A program made the translations under genes and the position numbers. Below, piece by piece: positions 21,661 through 35,400 of a DNA stretch of 64,000 bases. The notes under the pieces are model-generated. The model had not been told where the DNA came from and made no database searches. It was given only the letters and a program-made list of their open reading frames with translations. Each line of letters starts with the position of its first letter. The first letter of the stretch is position 1. Source of the DNA: Chionoecetes opilio (lineage: Eukaryota > Arthropoda > Malacostraca > Decapoda > Majidae); contig JACEEZ010020917.1 in the NCBI GenBank assembly GCA_016584305.1, positions 318,331 through 382,330 of the forward strand, given 5' to 3'.

Positions 21661-23366
21661 GTGGTGTGGGTGTGGTGTGTGTGGTGTGTGTGTGTGTTGT
21701 TTTGTTTTGTGGTCTTGTGTGTGTTGTCTTGGTGTGTGGTCTTTGTGTGTGTTTGTGTTTGTTTTTTGTGTGTGGTCTTGTGGTGTGTCTTGTGTGGTGT
21801 GTCTTGTGTGTGGGTCTTTTGTGTGTGTCTTGTGTTTGTGTGTTTTTTTTGTGTGTGTGTGTCTTGTGTGTGGGGTGGCCCCTTTTGGTGGGGTGTGTGG
21901 GCTTGTGTGTGTGTGTGGTCTTTTGTGTGGTGGGCTTGTGTGTGTGTGTGTCCCTTTTTGGTGTGGGGTTTTCTTGTGTGTTGGGTGTGTCTTTTTTGTG
22001 TGTGTGTCTTGGTGTGTGTTGGTCTTTGGGGTGTGTTTGGGGGCTTTTGGGGTTTTTTTTGTGTCTTTTGTGTGTGTGTGTGTCTTGTGTGTGTGTGTTC
22101 TTGTGTGTGTGTGTGTCCTTTGTGTGGTGTGTTTTGTGTGTGTGTGTGCTTTTTGTGTTTGTGTGTTGGGGGGGGGGGGGGGGTGTGGTGGTCTTTGTGT
22201 GTTGTGTGTTTTTGTGTGGTGGGTGTTTGTGTTTGTGGGTTGGTGTGTGGGTGTGGTTTGGTGTGTGGTTTTTTTTTGTTTTGTGTGTGTTTTGGGGTGT
22301 GTGTCGTGTGTGGTGTGTGTGTGGGGGTCGTGTGTGTGTGTCTTGGGGGTGTGGTCTTTTGGGGTGTTGTCTTGTGTTTGTGTCTTGTGTTTTGTGTCTT
22401 GTGTGTGTGTCTTGTGTTGTGGTGTTTTGTGTGTGTGTGTCTTTTGTGTGTGTGTCTTGTGTGTGTGTGTTTGTGTGTGTGTGTTTGTGTGTGTGTGTTT
22501 GGGGTGTGTGTCTTGTGTGTTTTGTGTGGTTTTGTGTGTGTGTCTGTGTGTGTGTGTGTCTTGTGTGTGTGTGTGTTTTTGGGGTGGTTTTTTGTGTGTG
22601 TGTGTTTTGTGTGTGTGTGTTTGTGTGTGTGTGTTCTTTGTTTTTTGTGTCTTGTTTTTTGTGTCTTTGTGTGTGTGGTCTTGTGTGTGTGTGTGTCTTG
22701 TGGTGTTGTGTCTTGTGTTGTTGTCTTGTTTGTGTGTGTCTTGTGGGGTTGTGTGTCTTGTGTGTGTGTGGTTTTTGTTGTGTGTGTTTTGTGTGTTGTG
22801 TGTTTGTGTGTGTGTGTTTTTGTGTTGTGTGTGTCTTGTGTGGGGTGTGTGTCTTGTGTGTGTGTGGGGTTTGTGTGTTTTTGTGTGTCTTGTGTGTGTG
22901 TGTGCTTGTGTTGTGGGGTGTCTTGTGTGTGTGTTGTCTTTTGTTTTGTTTTTGTCTTGTGTGTTGTGTGCTTGTTGTGTGTGTGTCTTGTGTGTGTGTG
23001 TGTCTTTTGGGTGTGTGTGTCTTGTGGTGGTGTGTGTGCTGTGGTGGGGGGTTTTCTTTGTGTGGTTGTGTCCCTTTTTTGTTTGTCTTGTGTGTGTGTG
23101 TTTTTTTGTGTGTGTGTGTGTCTTGTGTGTGTTTTTGTGTTTGTTTTTGTGTGGTGTCTTGTGTTGGGGGTTGGGCTTGTGTGTTTTTTGTGTGTCCCTT
23201 TTTTTTGTGTGTGTGTCTTGTGTGTGGGGTCTTTGTGTTTTGGTGTGTCTTGTGTGTGTGTGTGTCTTGTGTGTGGTGTGTGTGTCTTGTGTGTGTGTGT
23301 GTGTGTTTTGTGTGTGTGTGTGTGTCTTGTGTGTGTGTGTGTGTGTGTGCTGTTTTTGTGTGTGTG

Positions 23367-23416
<50 letters not shown>

Positions 23417-23432
23417 CGTGTGTGTGTGTGTG

Positions 23433-23480
<48 letters not shown>

Positions 23481-26400
23481 TGTTGTGTGGTCGTGTGTGT
23501 TGTGTGTCGTGTGTGTGTGTGTGTCGTGTGTGTGTGTGTGTGTCTTGTGTGTGTGTGTGTCTTGTGTGTGTGTGTGTCTTGTGTGTGTGTGTGTCTTGTG
23601 TGTGTGTGTGTCTTGTGTGTGTGTGTGTGTCTTGTGTGTGTGTGTGTGTCTTGTGTGCGTGTGTGTGTCTTGTGTGTGTGTGTGTGTCTTGTGTGTGTGT
23701 GTGTGTCTTGTGTGTGTGTGTGTGTTCTTGTGTGTGTGTGTGTGTTGTGTCTTGTGTGTGTGTTTTGTGTGTGTGTCTGTGTGTGTGTGTCTGTGTGTGT
23801 GTGTCTGTGTGTGTGTGTGTGTCTGTGTGTGTCTGTGTGTGTCTGGTATAGGTACCGCCCCCCGTGGCGGAATCCCATCGTATACCACATTTTTGGAACC
23901 AGGTTGACCAGGGGAAGGTTTTAAGCCCACGTATGAGATGATCCGATCACTTTTTTTTCTTCTTTTTTTTAGCAGCCTATTAGCGATAATTGTGAAAAAA
24001 AGTAGGTTGCGAGAATTGAGGAAACCTTGATGTAGGGATATGGGTGAGTGAATGGGTGGGGTGATGGGTGTGGGGTGATGGGTGAGTAAATGGGTGGGGG
24101 GTGATGGAATAGATGGGGGGTGATGGGTAATGGGTGAGTGAATGGGTGTGTGGTGATGGGTAATGGGTGCGTGAATGGGTGGGGGGTGATGGGTAATGGG
24201 TGAGTGAATGGGGGGGGGTTATGGGTAATGGGTGAGTGAATGGGTTGGGGGTGATGTGAATGGGTTGGCGTTAATACATACATTTCTACATCCATGATTT
24301 CAGGAAAGTTATTAGGGGCTATCTGGAGAGTCTGTTACCAAACACAGGTGGTGGGCCGAAGGCCCACCAATAGCCCTCCGCAGGAGCTAGCCAAAAAGTG
24401 GCTTTGCGGCTAGTGATACAATAAAGGCGATTTAGGAAAAGTTTCTACGGGTAGTAACCAGGGTATTACAAGAAGTAACTGATTCAAGCTGGTAAAAAGT
24501 GTAATTTAAAAAGGAAATTGGAATAACTTGGTTCACAAATAGGGTGGTGAATGATTGGAATAGACTCTGTCGTCAGGTGGTCAATGCAGAGTCTATTGGA
24601 GTCTTTAAAAAGAGTCTGGATAAATTCAAGGATGGGGAAGAGAGGTGGATGTAGGTAGAATTAAGTAACAGGAACTACCTCGTGTAGGTCTCACGGCCTC
24701 TTGTAGCTTCCTTATTTTCTTATGTTCTTATGATACTAAATGCGAAATAGTTTCACTGGTGTCATGACAATCCCTTGAATGCTTCTACACCCAAATTATC
24801 TCAAATTTCCATTAATTAAAATAGCAAAACTGTACTGCTAAATCTAAATGGTGCACATAATACTTACATCAATATAAAAACACTGCCTTAATTTTCTTGG
24901 GATGCAATGTTACTAAATGGCCATGTCCATCTTACTTTCCAGACCCCAATGCTAGCTTATTAAGTCTATGCCGAGCTGGGTTATAATTCTGGCACGCTGT
25001 AAGTGTTTTACCCTATTACTAATTCCTATTCAATGTTTGTCCATTGATACAGAATACCACTGTCTGCCGTCACTCCTTTCATAATAAGATTAATTTCTTC
25101 TTAGCATAATGTTTAATGTTCATTCAAAATACCTAATCCACACAAAATTTATTTCCACTCATTTCCCTAAAAACATTACCGCTAAAAACCTACACATGGT
25201 AGTTCCTGTAATTCAAGGTAGTGTATGCCAGTGTTTGGACTCACGTGGCAGGTGTCCTTGGTGACGGTGCCCTTGGAACACAGCACGCCGGGCATCAGCT
25301 TGAAGAAGTCACCCAGCTTGGGCACTTTCCTCAGAGTCTTTTGGCACCTGGCGCTCTCCACGACCAGGAAGGGAAGGTGCCGCAGCTGGGGACTGAAGTG
25401 GTCGTACCGAACCTTGCCGCCCTAAGCAACAAACGGGTGAAAATTATTAATACAACAAAACTTGACCGTTAAAATTATTAATTAATAGAAACAAAAATTA
25501 ATCGTTAAAATGATTAATTAATAGAAAACAAAACTTAACCGTTAAAATGATAAATATCCAACAAAACTTCGTTAAAATTATAAATATCCAACAAAACTTC
25601 GTTAAAATGATAAATATCCAACAAAACTTAACCATTAAAATGATTAATATCCAACAAAACTTAACCATAAAAATGATTAATATCCAACAAAACTTAACCA
25701 TTAAAATTATAAATATCCAAAAAAACTTAACCGTTAAAATGATAAATATCCAACAAAACTTAACCGCTGAAATAATTAATATCCAACACTTAACCAACTT
25801 CCTATATTTGAACTATTCGACACCATGTCCAATCAATGTATTTTCTCAGTACTCTAAGTCAACTGCCAGATTGAATCAAGAATAACACTTTCAGGTATTT
25901 GTGTAGCCATTAACCCCAGGTAAATAAATATAGACAGACCCTCCACGCACCTTCCCAGAGGACACGAAGCCCCAGCTCGCCACGAAACACTCCACGCTAG
26001 GGTCTGGACGCGGGGCCTCGCCGGGCAGACACACCCGCGCCACGTTAGGCAGCGACAGCACCGCCACACGCAACTGTACCACACATACGTCCGCGCGTAG
26101 TGTTGTGCGGCTGTACTCTGCAGGTGAAGGAAGGTGACAAATAGAGATAAGTGAAGCTCCTGTATGCCTTAATTCTTAGTATAGCTTGGATGCTATGGCC
26201 CGTACCAAGTCATGATGAAGGTCGAGCGACTAACCACGAACGACCGAGGAAAGTTACCATAAAAGGGATATTTTTCGGAACTAAGAGCAGCGACTAACAA
26301 ACTTAGTCGCTGCTCTTAGTTCCGAAAAATATCACTTTTATGGTAACTTTCCTCGGTCGTTCGTGGTTAGTCGCTCGACCTTCATCATGACTCTTGGTAC

Positions 26401-29400
26401 GGGCCTATCTATCTTAATTCCACCTATCAAAACTTTCGACACTTTCAAATTTATCAACAGACTTTATCCGCAGTGAGCTTTTAGCTGTGTGGCCGTGCAG
26501 CCTCGGCGCTCAGCTTACCTGGATGGCAGGTGATGCGAGAGACCGGCACATTGTAGGAAGGATCTGCCTCAGCGTCTGTGGACAGGTCAAAGTCTCCTAT
26601 ACGGATCAAGATGTCGTAAGCTGCAAGCTGAAAATACAAGATAAAGCACTATTATAGAGGCTTCAGCAAGTGTACAGGGAAAATAGCAGATAAAAAGCAC
26701 TATTATAGAGGCTTCAACAAGTGTACAGGGAAAATAGCAGATAAAAAGCACTATTAGAGAGGCTTCAGCAAGTGTACAGGGAAAATAGCAGATAAAAAGC
26801 ACAATTATAGAGGCTTCAGCAAGTGTACAGGGAAAATAGCAGATAAAAAGCACTATTATAGAGGCTTCAACAAGTGTACAGGGAAAATAGCAGATAAAAA
26901 GCACAATTATAGAGGCTTCAGCAAGTGTACAGGGAAAATAGCAGATAAAAAGCACTATTATAGAGGCTTCAACAAGTGTACAGGGAAAATAGCAGATAAA
27001 AAGCACTATTATAGAGGCTTCAACAAGTGTACAGGGAAAATAGCAAATAAAAAGCATAATTATATTTAGGCTTCAACAATTGTACTACAGGGAAAATAAG
27101 GCTCCAAAAAACGCCATTAACCCCTTCATCCCCAGATCTTTCCTTTGCTATATGAAATAAGTCTGTTAGCCATAAAACTACGAAAAAATAACTGAATAAA
27201 CCAAATTAGCTAGTGTACAAGGATATTAAACAAGTCATATCTACATAATATTGCTTATGTTCATTAAAATGGTCGAATGGAGTTTATATTACAATGGAAA
27301 ATAAGTTCTGGGAATCAAGGGTTTAATTAGTTTTCTCCCACGGCATTTCAATATGTAGACATGTTTAGTATGTAACAGCCTTGCATTAGTAGTTTGTTAC
27401 TCACCGCCTGTACACAATGGGCCACAGTGATGACATGTCGCTCGGTGATGATGACGCCGCCACACAGGTAACCGTTAGCCGTAGTCAACACTGCCACCTG
27501 GAAGCAAAAGAAAGCTATGCAGTTCAATGGTTCATAATACCTGTACTAACTATGTTGCCTTATTCATAATACTTTTACTAACTATGTTGCCTTATTCATA
27601 ATACCTGTACTAACTATGTTGCCTTATTCATAATACTTTTACTAACTATGTTGCCTTATTCATAATACCTGTACTAATTATGTTGCCTTATTCACAATAC
27701 CTGTACTAACTGTTGCCTTATTCACAATACCTGTACTAACCGTTGCCTTATTCATAACACCTGTACTAACTGTTGCCTTATTCATAACACCTGTACTAAC
27801 TGTTGCCTTATTCATAACACCTGTACTAACTGTTGCCTTATTCACAATACCTGTACTAACCGTTGCCTTATTCATAACCTGTACCAACAGTTGCCTAATT
27901 CATAACACCTGTACTAACCGTTGCCTTATTCATAACACCTGTACTAACTGTTGCCTTATTCATAACACCTGTACTAACTGTTGCCTTATTCATAACACCT
28001 GTACTAACTGTTGCCTTATTCATAACACCTGTACTAACTGTTGCCTTATTCATAACACCTGTACTAACTGTTGCCTTATTCATAACACCTGTACTAACTG
28101 TTGCCTTATTCATAACACCTGTACTAACTGTTGCCTTATTCATAACACCTGTACTAACTGTTGCCATATTCATAACACTTGTACTAACCGTTGCCGTATT
28201 CATAACACCTGTACTAACCGTTGCCTTATGCATAACACCTGTACTAATTAGTTGCCTTATTCATAACACCTGTACTAACCGTTGCCTTATGCATAACACC
28301 TGTACTAACTGTTGCCTTATTCATAACACCTGTACTAACTGTTGCCGTATTCATAACACCTGTACTAACCGTTGCCTTATGCATAACACCTGTACTAATT
28401 AGTTGCCTTATTCATAACACCTGTACTAACCAGTTGCCTTATTCATAACACCTGTGCTAACCGTTGCCGTATTCATAACACCTGTACTAACTGTTGCCTT
28501 ATTCATAACACCTGTACTAACCGTTGCCTTATTCATAACACCTGTACTAACCGTTGCCTTATTCATAACACCTGTACTAACCGTTGCCTTATTCATAACA
28601 CCTGTACTAACCGTTGCCTTATTCATAACACCTGTACTAACTGTTGCCGTATTCATAACACCTGTACTAACTGTCGCCGTATTCATAACACCTGTACTAA
28701 CTGTTGCCGTATTCATAACACCTGTACTAACTGTTGCCTTATTCATAACACCTGTACTAACCGTTGCCGTATTCATAACACCTGTACTAACCGTTGCCTT
28801 ATTCATAACACCTGTACTAACTGTTGCCGTATTCATAACACCTGTACTAACCGTTGCCGTATTCATAACACCTGTACTAACCGTTGCCTTATGCATAACA
28901 CCTGTACTAATTAGTTGCCTTATTCATAACACCTGTACTAACTTGCCTTATTCATAACACCTGTACTAACTTGCCTTATTCATAACACCTGTACTAACTA
29001 GTTGCCTTATTCATAACACCTGTACTAACTGTTGCCTTATTCATAACACCTGTACTAACTGTTGCTTTATTCACAACACTTGTACTAACTGTTGCCTTAT
29101 TCATAACACCTGTACTAACTGTTGCCTTATTCACAACACCTGTACTAACTGTTGCCTAATTCATAACACCTGTACTAACCGTTGCCATATTCATAACACC
29201 TGTACTAACCGTTGCCTTATGCATAACACTTGTACTAATTGTTGCCTTATTCATAACACCTGTACTAACCGTTGCCTTATGCATAACACCTGTACTAACC
29301 GTTGCCTTATTCATAACACCTGTACTAACTGTTGCCGTATTCACAACACCTGTACTAACTGTTGCCTAATTCATAACACCTGTACTAACTGTTGCCTTAT

Positions 29401-32400
29401 TCATAACACCTGTACTAACCGTTGCCTTATTCATAACACCTGTACTATCTCCTGTACTCATAAAAATGACACTTAAGAATATTTTAGTAAATTTAGCACG
29501 AAACATTCTTTATATATTATATATTTTGTATGTTAAAAAAATTAATTGGATGCTTAATGAGTTTCGTCCTTACCCCTGCTGTACTTAATACGTACAATAA
29601 TACGGGTGAACATACAAATAGTACACACTACGGGTGCATGACGGGTGTGGCACCAGGCACGCCTTCCCAGTATAAAGACCAGGGAGGACTGAACCATGTG
29701 TGCACAGTGATCTACCCCCCCTATGGCAGGCTGCAGCCACTTATGCAGTCCTGGGATGTTGCCCCGGAGAGCAACACCCATAGACACACACACGCTGCAA
29801 ACAAAATGCCCCGAGATCCAGGGGGTTTCATAGATACAATTTGTTAACTACACTTATAGATATCAGTCAGTAAGCAGCAAGGGGTTAAAAATAATAGTTT
29901 CTCTTAGATATTACACTAAAAATAAAGTTAATGTTTCTCTTTAGATATTATACAAAAAATTACCTTTGCCTAGATATTATTATACAGATCAAACTGTCCC
30001 CTCGACCAATAACTACTCTGCCTTTCTGCTTGAAACATATTAACCCATCCTGTCCATCACCACTCCGACACTCAGGCAATTGTCGCTGTAATACACTCTA
30101 GTATTTACTTCGTCATCTAAAGTCATTTGCCTCAAGTCATAAAAGTTATTTTATCACTGCTTAGAATTTGACCGTACATTTATTTATCCCTATCTGCTTC
30201 AGTTAAATTTACCACTTCAAATATAACATAGAAAGCTACAAGAGGCAGTTGAGACCCACACGAGGTAGTTCCTGTTACTTAACACTACCTACATCCACCT
30301 TTCATCCCCATCCGTGAATTTATCTAGCCTCCCTTTAAAGCTCTCTAATGACTCTGCACTAACCACCTATCTACTGAGTCCATTCCAATCATTTACCACC
30401 CTATTTGTGAACCAGTTTCTCCCTATTTCCTTTACAAATTATTTTTTCTGCTCGAATCAGTTACTTCTGGTTCTAACCTAGTTAATAGCCGCAAGAACTT
30501 TTCCTACCTCTCCTTTATTAAATCCCTTTATCCACTTAAAAACTTCTATCAGATCGCCCCTTACTCTGCGTCTCTCGAGCCAGTGTAAACCCTATTTGTG
30601 AACCAGTTTGAGATGATGAGAGCAATGGACACTCACATGCCATGGGTATTGTCCAGCCACAGGAGAGGCCACGGGGCTGCCGGGGGGACCGTGAGGGGAG
30701 ACTACGTTAGACAGAGGTTTGCCACAGCTTGCCTGGAAGAAAAGCTCACATTAATCTTAAAGAAAAGCTCACATTAACCCCTTCAAGAAAAGCTCACTAA
30801 CACCTTCACGCCCAGAATGTTCCTTTGCTATATAAAATAAGTCAGTTTTTAGCCATAAGATTACAAAGTAACTAAAAAAACAAAATAAGCTAGTGGACAA
30901 GGATACTAAACTGTTAAAACAGGTCATATCTATAAAATATTGCTTATATTCACTAAAAATCATCTAATGGTTCCCAAATTACAATGGAAATTACGGTATG
31001 GGTCTCAAGGGCTTAAGCTAAAAAATTTAAACAAAAGCTCACATTATGAAACTTAAATAAGAATATACAAAGCAACATAATATCGGAAATGTTGAACTGT
31101 CAGCCCTAAAATAAACTATCTTATAAACTAAAAATAATAATCATAAGATATAATCGACAATAGACAATCTTAAAATAAATCAGTAAAAAATATACTAATA
31201 ATAAATCACTAAAAAAAAAATAATAATAATAAATCACTAAAAAAAAATAATAATCATAAAATAAATACCTAAAAACTAAACTAATACTAAAAAAGGTACT
31301 AAAAAAAATACTAAATACTACCCAAATAGCTACTAAAAAAATATTCAATACTAAAATACTAATAATAATACTATACTAAATTACTAATACTAAAAAAACT
31401 AGTACTAAAAAACCCGATAAACCCGGTAATACTAAATAAAATCTGTTCATGATAACCAACCTTCTCATAGGGCGACCCGCTTCTCGCTGTGGGCAAGGAC
31501 TCACTGATGGCGAGTGCGGGGAACACGGTGGCAGTCACTGGAAGCACAGAAGTATTACCTGTATTAATCTAAAGAAATACAGGGAGGTCCCGTTATACGA
31601 GCATTCGGTATACGCGAATCCGATGATACGAAATGTGTAAATTAGGGTATATTTTCAATATACGAGATCGAAAATCCAATGATAAGACATTCAAACTGGG
31701 TGAGTAAAATTATCAAGTTCAAAATGCACGCCCTACCACTCCCGGGCTGGACAAAGGGGGATTTGGTTGACCCCAGTGAGGTCATCCCTAGCAAGCCGTG
31801 ACCTGAAGGGTAATTAAGCATATGGCGCGGCCTGACATTTAAGGGTAATTAGCAGGTGTGTGGCCCCAACCTTGGGACCGCAGTCAGGTCACCCCTAGCA
31901 AGGCGTGACCTGAAGGGTAATTAAGCATATGGCGCGGCCTGACCTTTAGGGGTAATTAGCAGGTGTGCGGCCCCAACCTTGGGACCCCTACACTACCTTC
32001 TCTTGGTATCACGCGGCGTCCCCTACATTACATCGACTTTTTTGCTTGTTATGCATGTTTTATGTTTAATTAATGTGCAGTTATGTTACGCTGTGTGTTT
32101 GTTGTGTTTGCTATAGTTTATTTTAGCTTGAAAAACATGTTTTTTTTTATTGTTTTTTTTAATTGATGGGGTCCTGGAACCAAACCTATATGTCACCATT
32201 AGTTATGCGTTTCGTTATAAGAGATTTCGCTTTACGAGTATGCCAGGTGGAACCTAACTGCTCGTATCTTCGGGACCTCCCTGTATATATGAAGGAATTG
32301 TTAAAGGTATAGGGTCAGGTCTGCCATAAAACTCTGCGGCAGTCAAGAGAAAATGGTCTATGTGATGGCAGGCTTTAGTAATATAGATCTTCTCCCTCTA

Positions 32401-35400
32401 ATATTATCACATTGAAATATTACCTGTATTAATCTCAAGAATTATATATTAAGGAATTTTTAAAGGTATATTCAGGTCTGCCATAAAACTCTCCGGCAGT
32501 CTAGAGAAAATGGTATATTTGATGACAGCCTGAAGTAATAGATATATTTAGTACCCACAAAACATACAACTACCTACCAGTACACGATGCAGCAATTATA
32601 TTTAGGGTCCATTGTCCATATATAAACCATAAAAACAATATTTGCAAAATAAGATTAACCCTTCACAGCTACAAAGTTATTCATTTATGGGTAAAATTGA
32701 TTTGCTTTGAATGTAGGAACAAAAGAAATTTGAGTAACTTTCAAAATAAGTTTTTTTTTATCATTAGCTACATACTTTTAACCCTTTCACTGGTTAAACA
32801 AGATCTTTCCTTTGCTATATGAAATAGTCTGTTATTAGCCATATAACTACGAAAAAGTAACTAAATAAACCAAATTAGCTAATGGACAGTGGTCAAAAAG
32901 TTAACTTCGTTAACCGTTAATCAGTTATCCAAAAAATTAACTTCGATAACCGTTAATCAGTTCATTCTTTAAAAATGTAACGGAAGCTATCGATAAACCG
33001 TTAACGTAAATTTTTATTATAGAAAAAAACAGTTTTTGCTGTAAAACTACCTTTGAAAAGTGCCAAAACTATAAAATCAGCCTTTATGGAGTTTTTTAAG
33101 GGCTTTAGAACCCAAAAACTATAGGTTTTTTTTGCTTTAGTTAAAAAAGGCAGATTTTATAGTTTTAACTTAAAAAACCTAAAAAAAGGCTAATTTCATA
33201 GTTTTGGCCCTGTTTTAGGTTTTTAGAGCCAGAAAAGGGTGAAAAAAAAAAATGAAACACACTTAGTATTAAACAAAAAAAATATTGATAAAGTGGCCGA
33301 AAGAAATAAAAATTAAAAACACAATATATACAAAAAATTAATTTTTCCTCTTCTCGTTCTCCATTTTGTTCATGAGATGCATGTTGAAAGCATGTTCATG
33401 AGATTCATTTTTCCCTTCATGAAAAGTAGTAGTGGTTTTTATGAAATTTTTGGGTTAGCGGACTTGAGTTAACGGAAGTTAAATGTAACGGAAGTAAATT
33501 AGCCGATAATGATTTCCAAAGTTAACTTAAGTTAAATCGTTAACGAAAATGTTAACTTAGTTAATTAACGAGTAACGGTTTGGTGCCCACCTTTGCTAAT
33601 GGACTGTGATATTAAACAGGTCATATCTATATAATATTGCTTATGTTCATTAAAATTGTCGAATGGTAGTTATATTACATTGAAAATTACGTACTGGGTC
33701 TCAAAGGAGTTATTAAAAAACATTCATTGGATGCTTCACTTGTTGTCTTTACCACCGATTTACCGTAGATAACACTTAAGTCGCCATGACAGTTTTTGTT
33801 TTCGATGTACAGACGTCTACTAGTGGCGTTAATACTTTAATTTCTGCATCCATGATCTATACAGTCATTATATAAACTGTGAATAATCTTCAGTGGCACA
33901 TACAAATCAGTAGTGATGCTATAATTCGTAATATTTGGCGGCTGGCGACATTATTGCAGCTGGCGACTAGTGTTTTCTACGATACAAGCTACAGGTGCAC
34001 GAGGTGTGTGGCACCAGACACGCCTTCTCAGTATAAAGACCAGGGAGGACTGAGCCATGTGTGCACTGTGATCTACCCCCCCTATGGCAGGCATCAGCCA
34101 CTTGTGCAGTCCTGGGATGTTGCCCCTGAAAGCAACACCCATAGACAGACACACGCTGCACCCTTGCATCCTTATAGGTCAATCCATATTAAAGCAACTC
34201 CGGAACATGAGGTACTATGAAGCTCTTGCAGTCTTCCTAATTGTGATAGTGATACTGTCAGTAAGGCTATTTACATGGACACTTTTTAATCAACTGATTG
34301 AGGCCAGTCGAGTTGATAAGCAATTGCATAAAAATTGGTAGAGCGGCGCAGCTATTGGAAACTTGTCAACACGCTGTGTTGCCAAGTTTACTTATCTTTG
34401 CGAGAGGGGTTAGTCTTTTCGAGGTAGTAACGAAATTGTTGGCTCTAGCAGAAATTGTAATTACTGGGCATTTTGGAGTTGATTGGCCAGTTTGATCAGT
34501 TTTTGTCCAAGCACATCCATTACCATGCCAATCGGGGTTGCGGTCACACGCCTTATTTGTCAAAAACAATCTGCGAAGAATTTATTACTGTGATGGGCAA
34601 GCAAGTACTTGGTCGCATCAAGGTTAATATTACGAAGTCGCGGTATTTCTCAGTTTCCGTGAACTCCACACTGACATTGCCCACACGGACCAGCCCACCA
34701 TCCTCCTCCGCCACGTCAACATGGCAGACCACAAGCCTGTCTAGCGTTTCCTCGCGTTCATTAGCATCTCTAGTCATACAGGTCAGAATCTTGCCGATAC
34801 TCTTCTCCAATACTTGAAGGACCTTGACATAGACTATGACAATTGCCGCGGTCAGACGTATGACAATGCTAGTAATATGTCGGGCAAGTACAATGGTATG
34901 CAGCAAATTTTGAAAGACAAACAGTTTGGTTGATTACATTCCCTGTGCAGGTAACTCTTTGAACCTAGTTGGTCAGTCCGCGGTGGATTGTTGGTTGCAT
35001 TGAAGGAGTTTAATTTTTTAGATTTAGGCAGGGCCTGTATGCGTTCTTTGTGGCATCCACGCACTGTTGGGGTGTCCTGCAGACCCTTTTGGAACAGCAA
35101 CCCGAGTGCCTTGTTCCGAAACACCCATCAGATACCCGGTGGTCTGCCCGAACCGATGCCCCTGAAGCTTTGTTCCGCGGTGACCGCCAGTTCCACAGTG
35201 CTCTCAAAGAGATCGCTGCAGATTAAAATCAGAACCGGGAGACACTAAATGAGGCGGATTCTTTGGCAGAAAAGATGGGCACCATAGAAGTTGCCCTGAT
35301 GTGTGAACTTTGGAATTATATTTTGCAGCGCTTCAACATGTTGTTGATAAGTGCCACTATAGAATTAACACCGGCTATTGATCTGCTGAAGAGTTCGAAT

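Noticed and set aside
20610..23930. Open frames of over 1000 codons on both strands
   Set aside because: They arise because a T/G-only (or A/C-only) tract cannot contain most stop codons. Three overlapping frames are open at once and none has a domain.
24300..25240. Missing protease exon with the GD(S/G/N)GG loop
   Set aside because: I read the minus strand through this interval looking for the motif with flanking splice sites and found none; the best candidate is instead at 20021-20040.
27520..29455. CRISPR-like array (30-bp regular repeats)
   Set aside because: Repeats are head-to-tail without unique spacers and lie in a eukaryotic intron. The same holds for the arrays at 50641 and 54505.
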